NCBI RefSeq assembly: GCF_964204645.1
Contig: NC_134026.1
Location: 28,166,650 to 28,230,649, forward strand
Length of the DNA: 64,000 bases
Source: Tubulanus polymorphus
Lineage: Eukaryota; Nemertea; Palaeonemertea; Tubulaniformes; Tubulanidae
Reading direction: 5' to 3'
In this document: piece by piece, positions 24,435-39,400 of the stretch
How the letters are laid out: each line of letters begins with the position of its first letter
How positions within the stretch are numbered: position 1 is the stretch's first letter
Program-made: the position numbers and the translations under genes
The notes under the pieces: generated by a model
The model's input: the letters and a program-made list of their open reading frames with translations, nothing else
The model's database searches: none
What the model was told of the DNA's origin: nothing

Positions 24435-27400
24435 TTATGGTAATGCCAAACGGGCTTATTTTCTTTTTATTTAAAGAAGAATCAGGCTTTTCATAAACAT
24501 TTTGAGAACGGACCCGGTGGCCAGAATTTCTATTAAAAGAATTTCTTTGAAGAAAAGCATTTTTCGTAGATATTTCTGTCTTGACCTTTTATCTAATTAC
24601 TTGAAATGGGTTAGTCTTAGTTCATTTTTTTCTTATCATTTTAATTAAATTCAACACTCATTATTGTCTGTTTCCACAGTCCTTCCAAACCTTTGTGTGG
24701 ATAATACTCGAAAAATGAAAAATTCTCATTCTTTCTAAGTTCCCTTCAATTTTAAAACGTCTGTAATAGTAAAAATGGTCCCTTTTTTCGACTGCATATT
24801 GAAGAGACTGCGATGGACATTGGTATACTTTTTTATAGAGACTATCAAAAGTTTCCTCCGCAAAGCCATGATGCCGGATACAATTACGATAAACCATTTT
24901 CCACGGACTGGTTAGCTTCAACACATGACTGCATATCGCCTACCGTAATTTCACACTTGTCAGCGTGTGACGTCATGCGATAAGCGTTCAGCACACTGCA
25001 CGCTTACGGCGATGTCACTGCTTGAACGTGGAAGTTTGAATAAATCTATCTGTTTTAAATTTAATGTCGATGTCAGAATCACAACCCTCGTTTCTTCCTG
25101 CGTTTGGCGGAGCAATGACAAATTAGGTTTATTTCCGCCATGTCGGGAATCACTACTCGGGCTTCTCGAGTTGGCTGCAGAACTGGTAATAAAAACTCCG
25201 CAGTACGCGTTCATCACCAGATATCCCTCGAGGATTCTTTGATTTTTCTAAATACATTTTACACCCACATTCTCAAAGTCGCCGATGGTCACGTCGAGTA
25301 AACTATGAATTCAGGTAAGAGACGATGCGGTATGTGTAAGTAAATCTTAAAAAGTGATTGTCGGCGCGTGACTAATCAGCTCCATGAAATAAACCGGGAG
25401 TCATCTCATTAGTAGTATCATTCGTTTAATGTGGAAAATTTGTCTTCGGGACGCGTGCGAAGTGAAATTACCTCACTAATAGAGAGAGTTAAGGCATTCG
25501 CCATTCCTTTCATCAGTCGATTTTCAACAAAACAGCAGAATCACATATTGTATAAAAAGTGTGGTATAGTATTGGTCCTTTTGGATGAATTTCCGAGAAA
25601 AGCTTGCCTTGCCTTAGTACATGTAGTGGCGTTCATACCTAATTCACCGACAAAAATTAACTTTTTGTATTCGGGGCAAAATCAGCCGTGAGCGAAAGTG
25701 CGCTTCGCGCAAATTATCATTTTAACGTCGACGAAGATTCGTCGACTCTGCAAATCTTATCTATGAAGCTCGCTTTGCTGTCGTTTTCGCAATCTAGATG
25801 CCAATAACACTGTGTGCGCTTCAATTTGTCTCTGTCCTGGTCGGCAATTAACTGGCGTGTTACGACGGCCTTTTATACCGTCTTTGAAATAAGTCAATTT
25901 ATCTATTGCTAATAAACCAGCGTTTCGCTCATGATTGACTTGGCAATTTCTAGTCACTTAAAAAACTGATAGATTTCTGTAAATTATAGAATAAAACAGT
26001 TAAGACTACCGGCTCAGGTTAAAGTACATTGGAGACTAAGCCAGTAAGTTCTTGTTCCTGTTACTGCCTACAGAAATATTCATATTATTTTTCTCAGGTA
26101 GCTAAAAATTACGTAATGAAGATCTCTTTTACACCGCAGCTGATTGGTCAGATTCTATCACGTGTTTATATATCTCGATCTTGGAACTACTGTTTGGATA
26201 AGATACACCATACTATCAGCAGCCAGTGACTTCTGACAGTAAGGTATAAAGAAATTTAGCGGTTGATAGCGTATTCCCCATGGTAGCAGGCATACATTTT
26301 GGATTACTTATCATATAGTGGCTTATGTTTCCTGGGTAACCGTTCACCGATATTGCAAACCAATCAGACATTAGATTATAAGAGACATGTTTTGCGGAAT
26401 TATATTCGACACACCTCACTGACTCAGATAATAGGATATCAGTTCTTTGCTGAGCTGTACAGAAATTTTAACGACCGAGAAATTTCTTAGTCGAAATGAA
26501 TCCTCCATCGCCATTCCCATGAACTGAGATGTAATATACGCATCCATGTGTCCTTAAATTCGGGTAATATCCTCGTCATTTCTTTTCGAATGTATGCTGA
26601 TCCGTAAATAAATTTCATTGAATATCAATTTACGTCGAGTTTCAATAAACATCGATCGTGATTTCGTAGGAACATTCAGCATCCAATTACAAAATAATTA
26701 CCCTCAGCAATAGTTTCGCTGTGGAAATGCTATGACGATCGGATCGACTCGCAATCTCCGCGAAATATTCAGTTCATTTCGTAATAAAAACCGTGGTTAT
26801 GCGAATGCGAATTTATCGATAGACAATTCATTAGAGATATTGGTTTTGCGGAGAGTGGTCTGGTATAAAGTAAACAAACTACCATCGGAAAGACGATGTT
26901 TCTAAATGGAATTAGCGTGTGTACACTTAATTGCTCGCGTGGAATTTTTATTGCGGACGCTGCCCTGTTTTATCTCAGATTTTGTCCCGGTGAAATGTTC
27001 CAGGTCTGCGTCGTATACCAAATACAGCAGAAGTTTTTTAATTACTTCTCGAAGTAGACATCTGAGCACTACACAACTCATTGCGTGCATCAATTCTTAT
27101 CATACCAACTACATGCCATGGAGCATATCTCTATGCGATTTCCAGTTTCAGCAAAGTCCACATCTCCTGTCGCAAAAGTAACATTCTCACAGAAAATAAA
27201 TCAAGCAATTCATACAGCGTGATTGGTTCCATTATACACTAGTAAAAGGCACTATGATAAATCGTATTACAGGACCACGGCGAGCCTTACCGATTCTCAA
27301 ATAATAATAAACCTAGCTGATAACATTGCCAGAATGAGTAATGAAATGTCTGCCAACTTCAATAAATGTAAAATACACATCGAATGGCTAGGTGATCTAT

Positions 27401-30400
27401 TTCAGTCGTAGATACGAGTTGACATTAGGGACTCGTCATGCGGAGATTGGACAAGAACTGAGTTTTTTCCGAAGATGCTATTGCCAATCCCGTCGTCATT
27501 GTAAAAAGATGACTGGATCGCACACATCGCGGTAAACAGAAAATATGAATATAAGAAAGGGAGATACGAGATATTCCCATACGAAAGGCGTTGTTTATTA
27601 AATGTTTTCGGTATTTCGGCGCTATACTTTTCCTAAGCTGACAATATTTGAGGAGAAGCTCAAAGACGTAGTAATTAATTATCATTATGCAGCCTTCAAC
27701 CATAGATAAAACATATATCAGAATAAAGATTTATACGTTTTTTTCCGTTTTGTCAATAGTGAATGCGCATTATCTGTGTACAACATTACTTTCTCCAAAT
27801 CGATTTTCGTATATGAATTAATTACTGATTAGTAGCTTACGCCGAATCGTTACTTTTCCAGAGAGAGAGTGAGGAGTAAAAACCCTACCGATTGAGTACG
27901 GAATAAGCCTTGCACGGAGAAAGCTTGGCGACCTACCGTCGTATATAATTCGTTATCATCTACGAAACAGCTCTACTTCAATACTATTAAATCTTGTCTT
28001 ACTAATTAAATTTGTCCGTTTATCCATTTACAGAGTTTACTAGCTGATTGGGTGGTCGTTAGCTTCTATTCATCGAAATAAGATTACAGTAAAGCTGATT
28101 GCATTTCGCCCGGTTGGGTTAACGGGTTTTGGTGTATTATCGCTACGCGGCAGGCACACCTGGACAAATGATGATTACCACCTCATCCTGTCGTTTGTGG
28201 ATTCTCCGTGTATTTTTTTTCATATCTACAATAATATTTGCTCGAATGCCTAACCTCTGGCGAACAGCCATGTATTAAATTAATCTCTAAGCCGGTGTTA
28301 CTACAGCTAGGACCCCCATTTTCCAGTACCTGGGATTCAGGTCTGTTTATAACAATTTGGTGACTACATCCATTAGCTTTTAAATAATTGACGAGAAATG
28401 ACACAGTAGTCGATTGTTGACACTTGTTATCGCAGCCTGTATGACGCGGTCCATGCCGTCATTCGAATCAACCTTTCGTGCCAAACCTTTATTTAACCCC
28501 ATAAATCACCTCACTGGTCTGCCCTATACTCTATCACTCCTCGTAGAATAACATCTTATTAACCATCACGTGACAAGCATACGGATGGCCGCCATTGTTA
28601 ACGCTTGAAGCGACCGTTGGCGCATTCATCTGACGACTAAAACTATTTCATTAGCGCTGGTTTCTGCGCCGGGCGGAAGTCATTCCCCACGCCGAAACTG
28701 CCGGTATACGTTTTTATTACCAAAGACGTAACCGCCGGCTAAATTGAATCTACGGCTGCATATACGTATATGATTTTATCTTGGTAAGTGAAGGAACGAT
28801 TTTGCGATCAATATAAATTCCCCATATTAACATCTCCTTAAATCCTGTTACTTCCGCCGTGGTGACGTTTCGTGTGCGCAGTTAGATCCATGCGCATACA
28901 CGAGTCCATAACTGACAAACTGAGCGGGAAATCTCGATGAATTTATGGCGGTTTTAACACATCGCTGTGCACTCTAGCGAGTTCTATGATCAAAGAAAAC
29001 CAGTCGTTCATCTTAAATACAATTAGTCAACGCATGCATCAAAAACAAATGAATAATATAGAAGATTGATTACCCCTGTCACGAAAAGGATAGGACTCTT
29101 TTGCAACCCTTACAAGTATCGATATCGTGTTTTTTTTCCAGGTGGATCATTCACGTGATCTGAAGTAGGTAGAATAGGTCGTCAGCTGAGGGTTTGATTA
29201 AGCACAATTTCTGTCACGCATCTCCTTTGACATTTTGCGTCAGTCCAGCAGGGTGTGCGGACTATTTCCCATGGTAATCGTAGTGTATAATGTCGTCGAA
29301 TGATCTAGACGAACGAGATGACTTTATTTTGAGAAGTTCAAACTTGGTATATTGCTTTTCGGCATTTTTACTATGGGTTTGATTTCTTTTACATATTCAC
29401 TATTGATGAAGCTTGCCTATATCAGAAGGAATGCTGCTGAGTAAGTGGCGACATGTAGAATGTTAACTTGAAACATTTGACAAATGATTACTCCATGATT
29501 TAACGTAACAAACTTCTCTCTTGTGGCTGTTTGATAGAACCGCTCTCAAGTCTAACTGATCTAGTTTCGGACATAAAACGGACGTCAGGGAGTCACGACC
29601 AGTACTTTCATATGATATGATGGATCTTGTTTTACCCCGAGGTTATATAGAATGACGGGTCTGTAGTGTTAGTGGTCTGTAAATATACGTGTGCATCTGA
29701 CTGCTTAACAAAAAATTCACATTAATGAATTGATCGAATGTCGAGCCTTTACATCGACCGAAACGCGGTAGAAGTGCGTGGATAAAAGGAAAGTATTGTG
29801 TACATCCATATTGCACTTCTGGGATCCTTATACACGTCGTCCTAGTCTACTGAAACTTTTGGATCCATCATTTGAAGTTCTAGACTAAATCTATGACTAA
29901 GGATTGATGATCATTGACATTTGAATATTTGTTGTATTACTACCCAATTAAAATTCAATTATCGTGTTTAGATAACTGTTTGTCACAAAAATACGATCGA
30001 TTTTTCTATTCGATATTTCACGATTATTTTTCACTCGCAAAGACGAGACGGATTTATGATGTTTGTTTTTCAGCAATTCTCGACAATAAAACTAAAAACG
30101 GGGATATCCTAGATTTCTCAAATTGCCACCATCCCTGAAATAACTTTCCATTATCCCTTGATGGAAAGTGACAGTATCACTTTTAATAGTTGCTGTTCAT
30201 TGCTATAACGCGAATGATGTTCAATAAATCATTGCTGCTATATAACACGCTTTGGAAGGATCTGGCTTTGACATCCACCGTGTTTCCGCCGTTATCGCAT
30301 TATTTCACACTATCCGCTCCTTGCTAACTCTTGAAACGAACAGAAATCGAGGAAGCAGACAACTGAATTTTTCATCGTAATTCGATATATGATAAATTGT

Positions 30401-33400
30401 CGAGTAAAATGGCAATTTCGTTGCCGTGGAAACAATTTTATCTGTAATCTCTTAGATTCGAAATGGCGAAGCTCAAGTGACATCTGAGTTTAGTACGTGT
30501 ATCACCCAAAAACTAATGAAATACCAGCACTGACACTATATTCGCAGTCAATCGCTAAACCTCTTACGCAGATTTTAGGTCAGTATTATTGTACATGAAG
30601 AGATGACACTGACTGATAACTGAACCCCCTAGCTCTGTATGCGTATTATCAGTTGATTGTCAGATAAGAAGATGGGGATTATTTGAGGCTTTATATAACG
30701 ACGTGTCCAATTTATTAGCTGGTGCGTAATATGAGACTGATTAACTAACGTGATTGACGTGTAGTCCGCGAGAGACATGTACTTCGTTTTGAAATTACCG
30801 TGAAACAATTTTTTGAACTTCAAATTTTCCACGAAAAGATAGCCATAGCGTTGTCGGGACTTTTCTCGGCCAATTTTCTCATTCGACCATTTCATCGGTA
30901 AGCTTTTATATATCGCTTAGACGCATTTGGCCTTTTGGCATTTTTCAATGGTAAAATAAACAGATTGGTGTCGACGTTTTCCGCATAATTACGAGGAAAA
31001 AGCCCGGTTCACCGACAATCTCTAACGCTGTACTCTCAAACTGCTTGTGTGAAAGAAATTACCGATGTCTCACTGACGTAGAGCCAGAAAGTGCCATTCA
31101 TTCCATGAAAATACGATGAATCTAGAACCGGGATAATCGGGGATAGGTTTTGTTTATAAAATTGACCAGTCGTTGGCCAATGAAAATATCAAGGACTGTA
31201 TTCGACATGTGTGGCAAATTGATTCGCTGACGTTGAGACGGTTTCCACGGCCGTATGAATTATGCGAAACAATTACATGAATAAATGATATTAATTGTCG
31301 TATGAACCTGAATGGACCGTCACGCACCTTCAAGTGAATTGGTACGCGTGAATTTTATGAATATCAGAAGACGGTGAAAATTTCTGATATCGCATTACGG
31401 ATTGCTGAAATCGATAAAATCCTGCTACAAAGCAGCTCACGGCAACTGCGGCCCGAGTATTGGTGATGAGCAACGTCTGCGGAGCGCATTCACTCGACAG
31501 CAGCAGACAAGGTGACACAGACTGCTCCGCGCTATCTGGATTACAGATAAACAGCGTTATTCGATACAGTCACTGATTTATTATTCAATAAGGTATCTAT
31601 GAATTATTAATATTTTTTACGAAATTAAAAAACGCCTGCTTCTAAATATTTAGCTGACTATAGGTGTTTTATCAGGCAATCCATTTCATCCTATTCTCAG
31701 GAATTATTGTTACGTAAAACAATTTCTTGATTATTGAAGTTCTGTATACAGTTGTATTGACAATGACTAGGATCTAAAATTAGTTGTTATAATTTCAACT
31801 GCTTTCGATCTTTTTGTTCGAAATAAAAATGACGTTTTTTGCGTTCGTGGGCAAAATCTGTAATCTGAGATTACCTTAAAAACCCTTATCCCTCACGAAT
31901 ACAAATCGATTGCTTTCATCTTATGATACATAACCGACTTACAATGCAATCGACGACAGGGCTATCATATCTTGTTTTTGAATTTTCTTGCAGAAATATT
32001 TTCAGTTACGTAATGTTAAAAGCGTTTCGTTTGTGTAAATACCACATTTTGTTATTTGAAATTTCATCTTGTAAGTTAAGGTGTGTCGTCATTGACAGTA
32101 GCTTCTCCATTGTCGAAAAGATTTAAGTTTTTTTCTACAATTAATCACGAGTGGGCTAATCTCATTTTTCGGCAAACGCAATTTGCGTCATCGACGGGAT
32201 CACGGGTATCGCTGGTGCACGTCACTAGTAACGTTTGTTGATGACGTAGAAGCTACTATTCAGATAAAAGCGCGTTACGAAGAACCAACCTACCACCACC
32301 TACGCTACATGAAGAGAGATTATTTCGAATAGCGCGATAGCGCGATGTGTTGTTAGATATTTGTAGAAACAGGGTCTTGATGAATACGTGAATATGAAGT
32401 GTATTGAATATTCACCTACAAAACACGGCCATATTTGATATTTACAATATTTTTTCATCAATTACTTATTCGGTGTTTACAATATAAACTATATATAAAC
32501 TTCAATAACTTACGTATAATATCGTGTCTTATAAATCTATTAATCTAAGTAATTTACTCTTGCTTGGATATTCATTATATATGTATAGTATGTAATCAAA
32601 TGTCATTCATTCCACGTACCCTCCCTCACTTTCTTCGTCATCGTTTCGTATGAAAACGACAGCAGTGATTTTAATGTGGCGTTTCGCACTGAAATAAATG
32701 TATCAGCTGTAATTAATGTCTGACATCCGTTTTCAATTTTTACACGGCACGACGTCACTTCCGGTTCTTGTAAATGATGCGATTAGTATAATTCACTGCG
32801 GGCTATGTAATCAATGTGGATTACGGTGACGAACATCGATAATTATGCTGCTTTAACGAGGAGTGTTTCGTTCCTATTTATGATAAGTGCGCGAGTAGCA
32901 TAAAGCTTCAACAAAACAAATACACGTCCATTCTCCGAGGAAGGTACCCCAATGACAGCCATCTTGGTTTCATACGTCATACGAATGAAACAATACTCGA
33001 TACTATAAACAACCATACGTGCTTGATATCAACGTAATATTCAATTTATAAACCAAATTCTGAAGTCGGATAACATTAGATGTCCAGAGTGCATTTGGTT
33101 TGATCAATGATATCGTTTTATTTGTTGAGAGTTGAAACTGCGACCAGAATAATTGGTTTGATTAATACGAAATTGAATTTGGGTATACGTACAAAAGTGT
33201 TTGGTGAATATCGATTTGGCTATCGGATTATACCGATCTCAATGTATTTTGTACCGTTGCGTTCGCAAAGGAAGCAAGATGATGTAACCATAGCAACCGA
33301 GATAGTCATTCGGCGCTTAATTAGGGCAGTTTCGTGTAACAAAGCCCGAGAAATGAAACGTTTTTAACGAGCATTCAATTGTTTACAATCACGATCCAGT

Positions 33401-36400
33401 AATTAATTTCATGGTCCCGGTTTTTATGCTATGAATAATAATGAACGCGGGAGCTGAACGCAAAGGTATATCAGTAATGGGGTGTCTTTATTCTCTTGTA
33501 TTCGCGGATGAATCGAAGCCTTTCATTTGCTTTTTTCGAGGGAATTCCATTCCGCGCTTCATTATCGGTAGAAAGTGCGGAATCGTCGAGTCATGTTTTA
33601 CGGCCGGATGCGCATTCGCAGAAAGCCAATAAGGATTCACAGTTACAGAAGTAGAGAAAATGTAAAAGTAAATCCTATTTCAAAAAATGGTATCCGGTCG
33701 TTATGTAACCTTGACCTTTACATCGTGGTTTCGAATACCGATAACAGAATAACGGTGCAGTCGTTCAAAATACAACATTAGTTTTTTTATCGATCTTTTG
33801 AAGAATGTCGTATCGGCAAATCTTTCGTTCAGGCGTGAAAATAATGTTATTAATGTTTTGATATTACCGATATTAGTTTGTTCAGCCAGAGGCTTGACGT
33901 GTCTTTTGCGAGGATGCTCGTTAGTTTTTGTCAATATGAGAGCAGCTACCGAACATCACACATCACACGGTACCGTCTCCTCGACAGGGATTCATTAATA
34001 AGCCAACTGCGTCTCGTCTTCGTAGACTACGAGCTTTGCTGTTAGATAGTAGTCCGGATCTTCCGCACAGTAACGCTAATTATCTAGTCTTGAATCTACT
34101 TATAACATTTTCCCGTCGTTTAAGATACGCCCTCTGAATCAGGGAACGGAATTACGACTATGATGAACCATTCTTTATACAAACATGTTAGAACAGACAC
34201 GATACGTTGACGAAGATTGTTCTTGGAATGTAGCCTACGCATCGTGTCGGATGCTTCCGTTGTATTATTCATTCACGAAAACAGAGTAGAATGAAATATT
34301 GAGAATAGTCAAATCAAATAAATCAACCTTAAACAGAATGCAAAAGATTATAAATCCGGGTAGGTTATTCTCGCATCAATATGATAAAGCACCAATACGT
34401 CTGTTATTTTCTGTTTCTGTTTTGGCCTCGACCAAGGCGTCGCTTAGATACGAGAGATGATTAATATAACAATAGAAGCTCATCATGCTGAAAGATATCT
34501 CATAGTTAGCAGTGATTTAGAATGGTTTCGAGGCATAGCCGTGTATTATCATATAATGGGCATATTCGCAACAATCTAATTTTGGTTTTTGAATCAGAAA
34601 TTTATTTTTGGAACAATCAGTTGAGAAATCCTACCAAGAATAAAACGTTTATAAAATTCATCGTTTGCAGTTTTTAATCTGATAAAAATAATTCATGCAG
34701 ATTCTGGTATTCTATACTATGTGATTTTGAACGAGCTGAGCGTTTGTTCTTCTGTTAAAACGAATTAATCATGCTGTCAATTGGGCAGGACAGTAAATAG
34801 AAATTGATCAATCATTATCCCATCAGATCTCTATCTAATCAGCTTTCCTATAAATCTATCTAGCCGGTAGTTTAACAGGGAACGAGGCAGCGAGGAGTAT
34901 TATACGGACAAAGATTTCTGTAGAAACCCCTCTTATTCTTGCGATAATGTAGAGATAATGTAGCAGCCCTTGGAGAGGCATATTAGCAGCCAAAGTCCAT
35001 GATAATACACTTTGACGTTTGAAACCACAATTGCCATTTTCTTAATGCGATGTAAGATGCAAACGGAACACACTTAACCATCGAAAAGATGAGCGCGGAG
35101 ATGAGCTAACTGTGTTATCTGTATTCAATTCACAAATGCTTGAATATGTGCAAGCATTCCAAAGTGTCATTCATTATCGGTAATCGAGGCGAAGTCACGC
35201 GTTCGTCATCCATCAGTATTTACTGCAAGAAAGAACTCGAGACGCTATGCATCGTTGAGAGCAACGGAAAAAAATATAACGTGTGACTCGACACGTCGAT
35301 GTTTCCGTAATCGGTGAATCTTATGTGTCCGAGTGATTGAGATAGATAGTGCCCGTCTAATAGATGATTCTGTCGAACGATATTGTGAGAGAAGAGAAAG
35401 CATTATAGTGTCACCATACGTATATATTTCATTCTTACGCCGAGGCACAAGCGGAAATGTTACACTTCGAGATGAAAGTGGCGTCCGTTTTCCTATTCGA
35501 CTGCTGTCGAATAATTAACGAGAATCGTATGATTTCCCCGATTCTGCGGCTACTTACAGCGTTATATTTCATCTTCAAACAGAACATTTCGTGTTTGAAG
35601 AAAAACCTGTTCGGTCAAGTTCGTGACATATGCCAATAACAAGCATGTAAATAATACATACAACTGTGTGCTGATATCTGATACGTTGAGAATGAACGCG
35701 GGTTTTATGGAACTGAATTATTGACTGCAATGATTCTTTACGCCGTCTTTTAAATTCCCAAATAAGCATTCTTAGTTCTACAGAGTGTAGGCATGGATAT
35801 TTGATGAAGTACATGGTAATGGTTGTTATTTTTCACTGGTGACACGTTCACGGTTTCTCTTGCGACATCCTGACTCCAACTCCGTACTAAGCGTATAATG
35901 TTTTCTGTTGATTCCGTCACGTCACCGTGGCGCCTACGTGTTCCATACGTATATTTCTTATAGAATTGCACTCGGTTGCATTGTCGCAAGTACTGAAGCG
36001 TGCCTCGTTGGTCTTTTGTCAAATTGTTTTATAAATTGCGAAAGATATATCAAGTCTTATTTACACGAATCATTAACAATTTTCGTAATGGGATTCATTT
36101 ATATACGTGATTGTGTATTCCCTGCGATATATAGGTCTACGATGATTATTGGACCCTTTATAAATTCTCCTGATGACAGATCTGCAATGATTCGATAACA
36201 CTTTCGTCGTCTCTTGAAAATAAGGAATAAAGCATATGACTCTTCGGCGTAGACTGGCTCCGATGTAATATAACCTCCACTAACGTTTTTGTCGCCTTCT
36301 TAATGCAACGCGGAGTGATATATGGTACCAGTGGGAAACATTAAGGTAACTCGACGACAGAAACAGGTGCTTGGCTAATATTCAAACATATCAATGTAGT

Positions 36401-39400
36401 TAGCTGACTCTAGATCTAGATGAGTTTCTCAGACTTGAGGTAGAAACTGGACGCGAAAACAAATTAGCTGGTAAATTGTAAAGAAAGAGCAGCGAATCGG
36501 CCATCGGACTCGCAGTAATGTAATCAGTATGTCTGAAGTTATAGTTCTCCGATTGGTAAGAAGCTTATGACGACGTGTTAGCCAGGCATGAGTTAATGTT
36601 CATCAAAAACAAATATGTATCAGGCCTAGTAATCAGACTTTTGTTGAATTTTTTCATAGACGTCGCTGTTAATGAAAATAATTTCATTAGATTAGTTTAC
36701 TATGTTATTGATCTTACATTAATTTCTGTGAGATCTGATGGATTTCGCGTCTCTCCCATGATGGGAATCGTTACTGATGTCTGTTGATCAGAGTTTCTAT
36801 CGATCAATCTCTCTACAGAACGACAGATTACCGGTTAGAAAGAGCGGGAAATGAACCTACCCCAGGCCTAAATCAGTACGCTAATAACTCTCGCTATTGC
36901 AGTCGTTTCGTGAGAGGAAATACGCTCAGTTTGTGCCGTATGGCGTCATCTCTTGTGACGAACGGACCATACATCGTCCGGAAATATGTTTCAGAACACT
37001 TTGAGCTGCGATTTGTACATGTATCGCCTAAAGCTTGCAAGCGCAATCGCGCTGGTAACATTTCATTTCAGCCGTAAGGGTCGCATGAAAACTGAGATTT
37101 CCACCAATCTGAAAAATAGTAACAAATAGAAACATGTTCAGAAAGTCTATTGATGCGACCATACATCACTTAGCGAAATTATTCTTTGTCAAAAATTCGC
37201 GTATCTGAATTGCATTTATGTTGTTAATTATGACCACCAGTTAGATGGCGTTTTGCAGAAAAAAACCTTCTACTCTATTTGAATCAGGCACAAATGTCGC
37301 GTCTGATCCACTGGGACGCAAGATCCAACGTCGGCGCGGTAACTCCAATGACGTTTGCGGATGACGTGTACGGCGTCCTGATCCAATCACTGGGTTTATT
37401 ATACTAATACGATTCGGTTGAATCTCTGTGGAGATCTGTGGACAAGAGTTCGCCGGAAATAACACTAAAAAACCAGCAGATCCTGGTAACACGACGTCCA
37501 ACTTAAATCCATCAATAAGATCTACAACAAAAATCTAAGTTCAAAACATAGATCATAGAATGAAGTACTATCTACGTATGAATATCAGAGATATATAAGA
37601 TTCAACCTTTATTACAGCGTCATATTTCGTCTGCAGCGAGACGTAAGGCACTTACCCAGACTCAAATGAATGATGAGATGTCATGACTTGTCGCTATGAT
37701 GGTGGTTTAATTAAAGGCATTCTGTAACCGCTGGCTGTCGATATAAGCCTCGGAAATTAAATATTATGACTTGCCATAATCCCGATGGCATTCCATCAAA
37801 CATGGAGATATTTACTAGCAATAAAATTGCGGACAAGTTGATATCTCACGTGTACAGTAGGTTCATAATAGCGATTGGGATATATTATTGACTTTCTAAA
37901 AAGAATTTATAACCGTCTGAACCAAAGCGTGCAGCCTGGATGTTGAGACACCGTATTTTTCAAGGTAGATGCACTTAGAGCTCAGACGTAAACGAATTAA
38001 TTAAATTTACTAGCGCGTTGTCGTGTTGAATTATGAATTCCCGGTAGCACACAGACTAACATGCCATTGATTAAAGCATCAACTTGTCACTGTCTCAGGC
38101 TGAAAGATTCTAATCTCGTGGGTGTTGTTCCATCATCGTATCTATTACTCGCCTATCTGCCATACATACGACGTGTTTTCAATAATTTTTCCAATGATTC
38201 TAAGATATCTTAAAGTCCTTTTTCTATTAGAAGTTGTGTTTGGTGCATCATTGTACACTCAAATGAACGGAATATTTCACGCGGTATGAATTATTTGGAT
38301 CAATCATTTAATAGGAACATGAATTTTATCCGTGCCATTCAGCAGTATTAACGATTACGCAAGGTTAAAATGAGAATTATAGTGCACACTCAGCTGTTTG
38401 TAATCAGTGCCAAGTGTCTAGTTATTTCAACAACGAATCCGTATGAATCTGAATATGTCACGATTACCCGATATATATATATACCGACATATCAATAATC
38501 ATCTCGTCCATATTCATATGCGAAAATTAATAATCAGTTTTCTTATGAAACGTGCAGCACAACACGGTCGTCATTAAATATAAGCCATTGAATGCGTGTT
38601 CATCGAAAAGCATCATTAAAGACGATAAATGAATGTCAGGCGTGTTCTGGTAAATCAGAAGTAACGCAGCAACGTTCGAAGATTGAATTCCGATGTTTTC
38701 CAATGGCACCTCATTAGTGACTGTACATCCCTACAAGGAAACATTGACTTCGCATTGGCTTTCTGGTGTGGTTTTTAAAATTTATAAAGTTCACTATGGA
38801 AAATAGCTTGATGATGAATTGAAGATGATAATGTTGTTCTCAGCTATTCTGCCGAACATGAGCCACACTGATCAACATCACGCGAAGTTAATTGATAAAC
38901 TATTTGTAGGTTCCTAAGATTTACTGATTGTTATACGAATTTACAAATTCGTCAATATAAAGGCGCAGAAAAGTGTTCTCTGCAGATGGCCGCCACTGCT
39001 ATACGGTTCGTCATGGACTAGTCGGCAGTCATGGTGAAATTATCTAAAATTCAATAACTACTTGAGCCATATACTGAAGTTGCCTGCTTCTTCGTAGCTA
39101 CTCGTCTCTTCACCGTGGTGAAATTGGCTGCAGTAACGAGTTCGTTAAGAATTCATTGGTATTTCCTTTTATCTACCATTACCAGCGTGATGAGATGCAA
39201 TTTTTCCTAATAACCCGAACGCTTGTGACGTCGTGTTGATCAGAAACCGTGAACGCAGTTGCTTCATTAGAATCGTTTGCTTCAGTCAAGTGCCTGAAGG
39301 ACTCGGTCGCGTTCGCTAATCCATCTACTTATGATAATATTGTACAATATACATCGGGGCATAATTACGAACGTTGCAATCCGTGATAATGGCGGCCAAT

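Noticed and set aside
24661-24924. 87-codon minus-strand frame just after the CNG gene
   Set aside because: No recognisable family, no splice partners and composition like translated AT-rich DNA.
36784-37077. 97-codon frame with several basic and Ser/Asn residues
   Set aside because: No family resemblance, no splice signals at its ends and similar frames overlap on the other strand.
37660-37695. Minus-strand ATG-led 28-base exon (MTSHHSFES) before GTAAGT
   Set aside because: Too short to separate from chance and no second exon could be matched.
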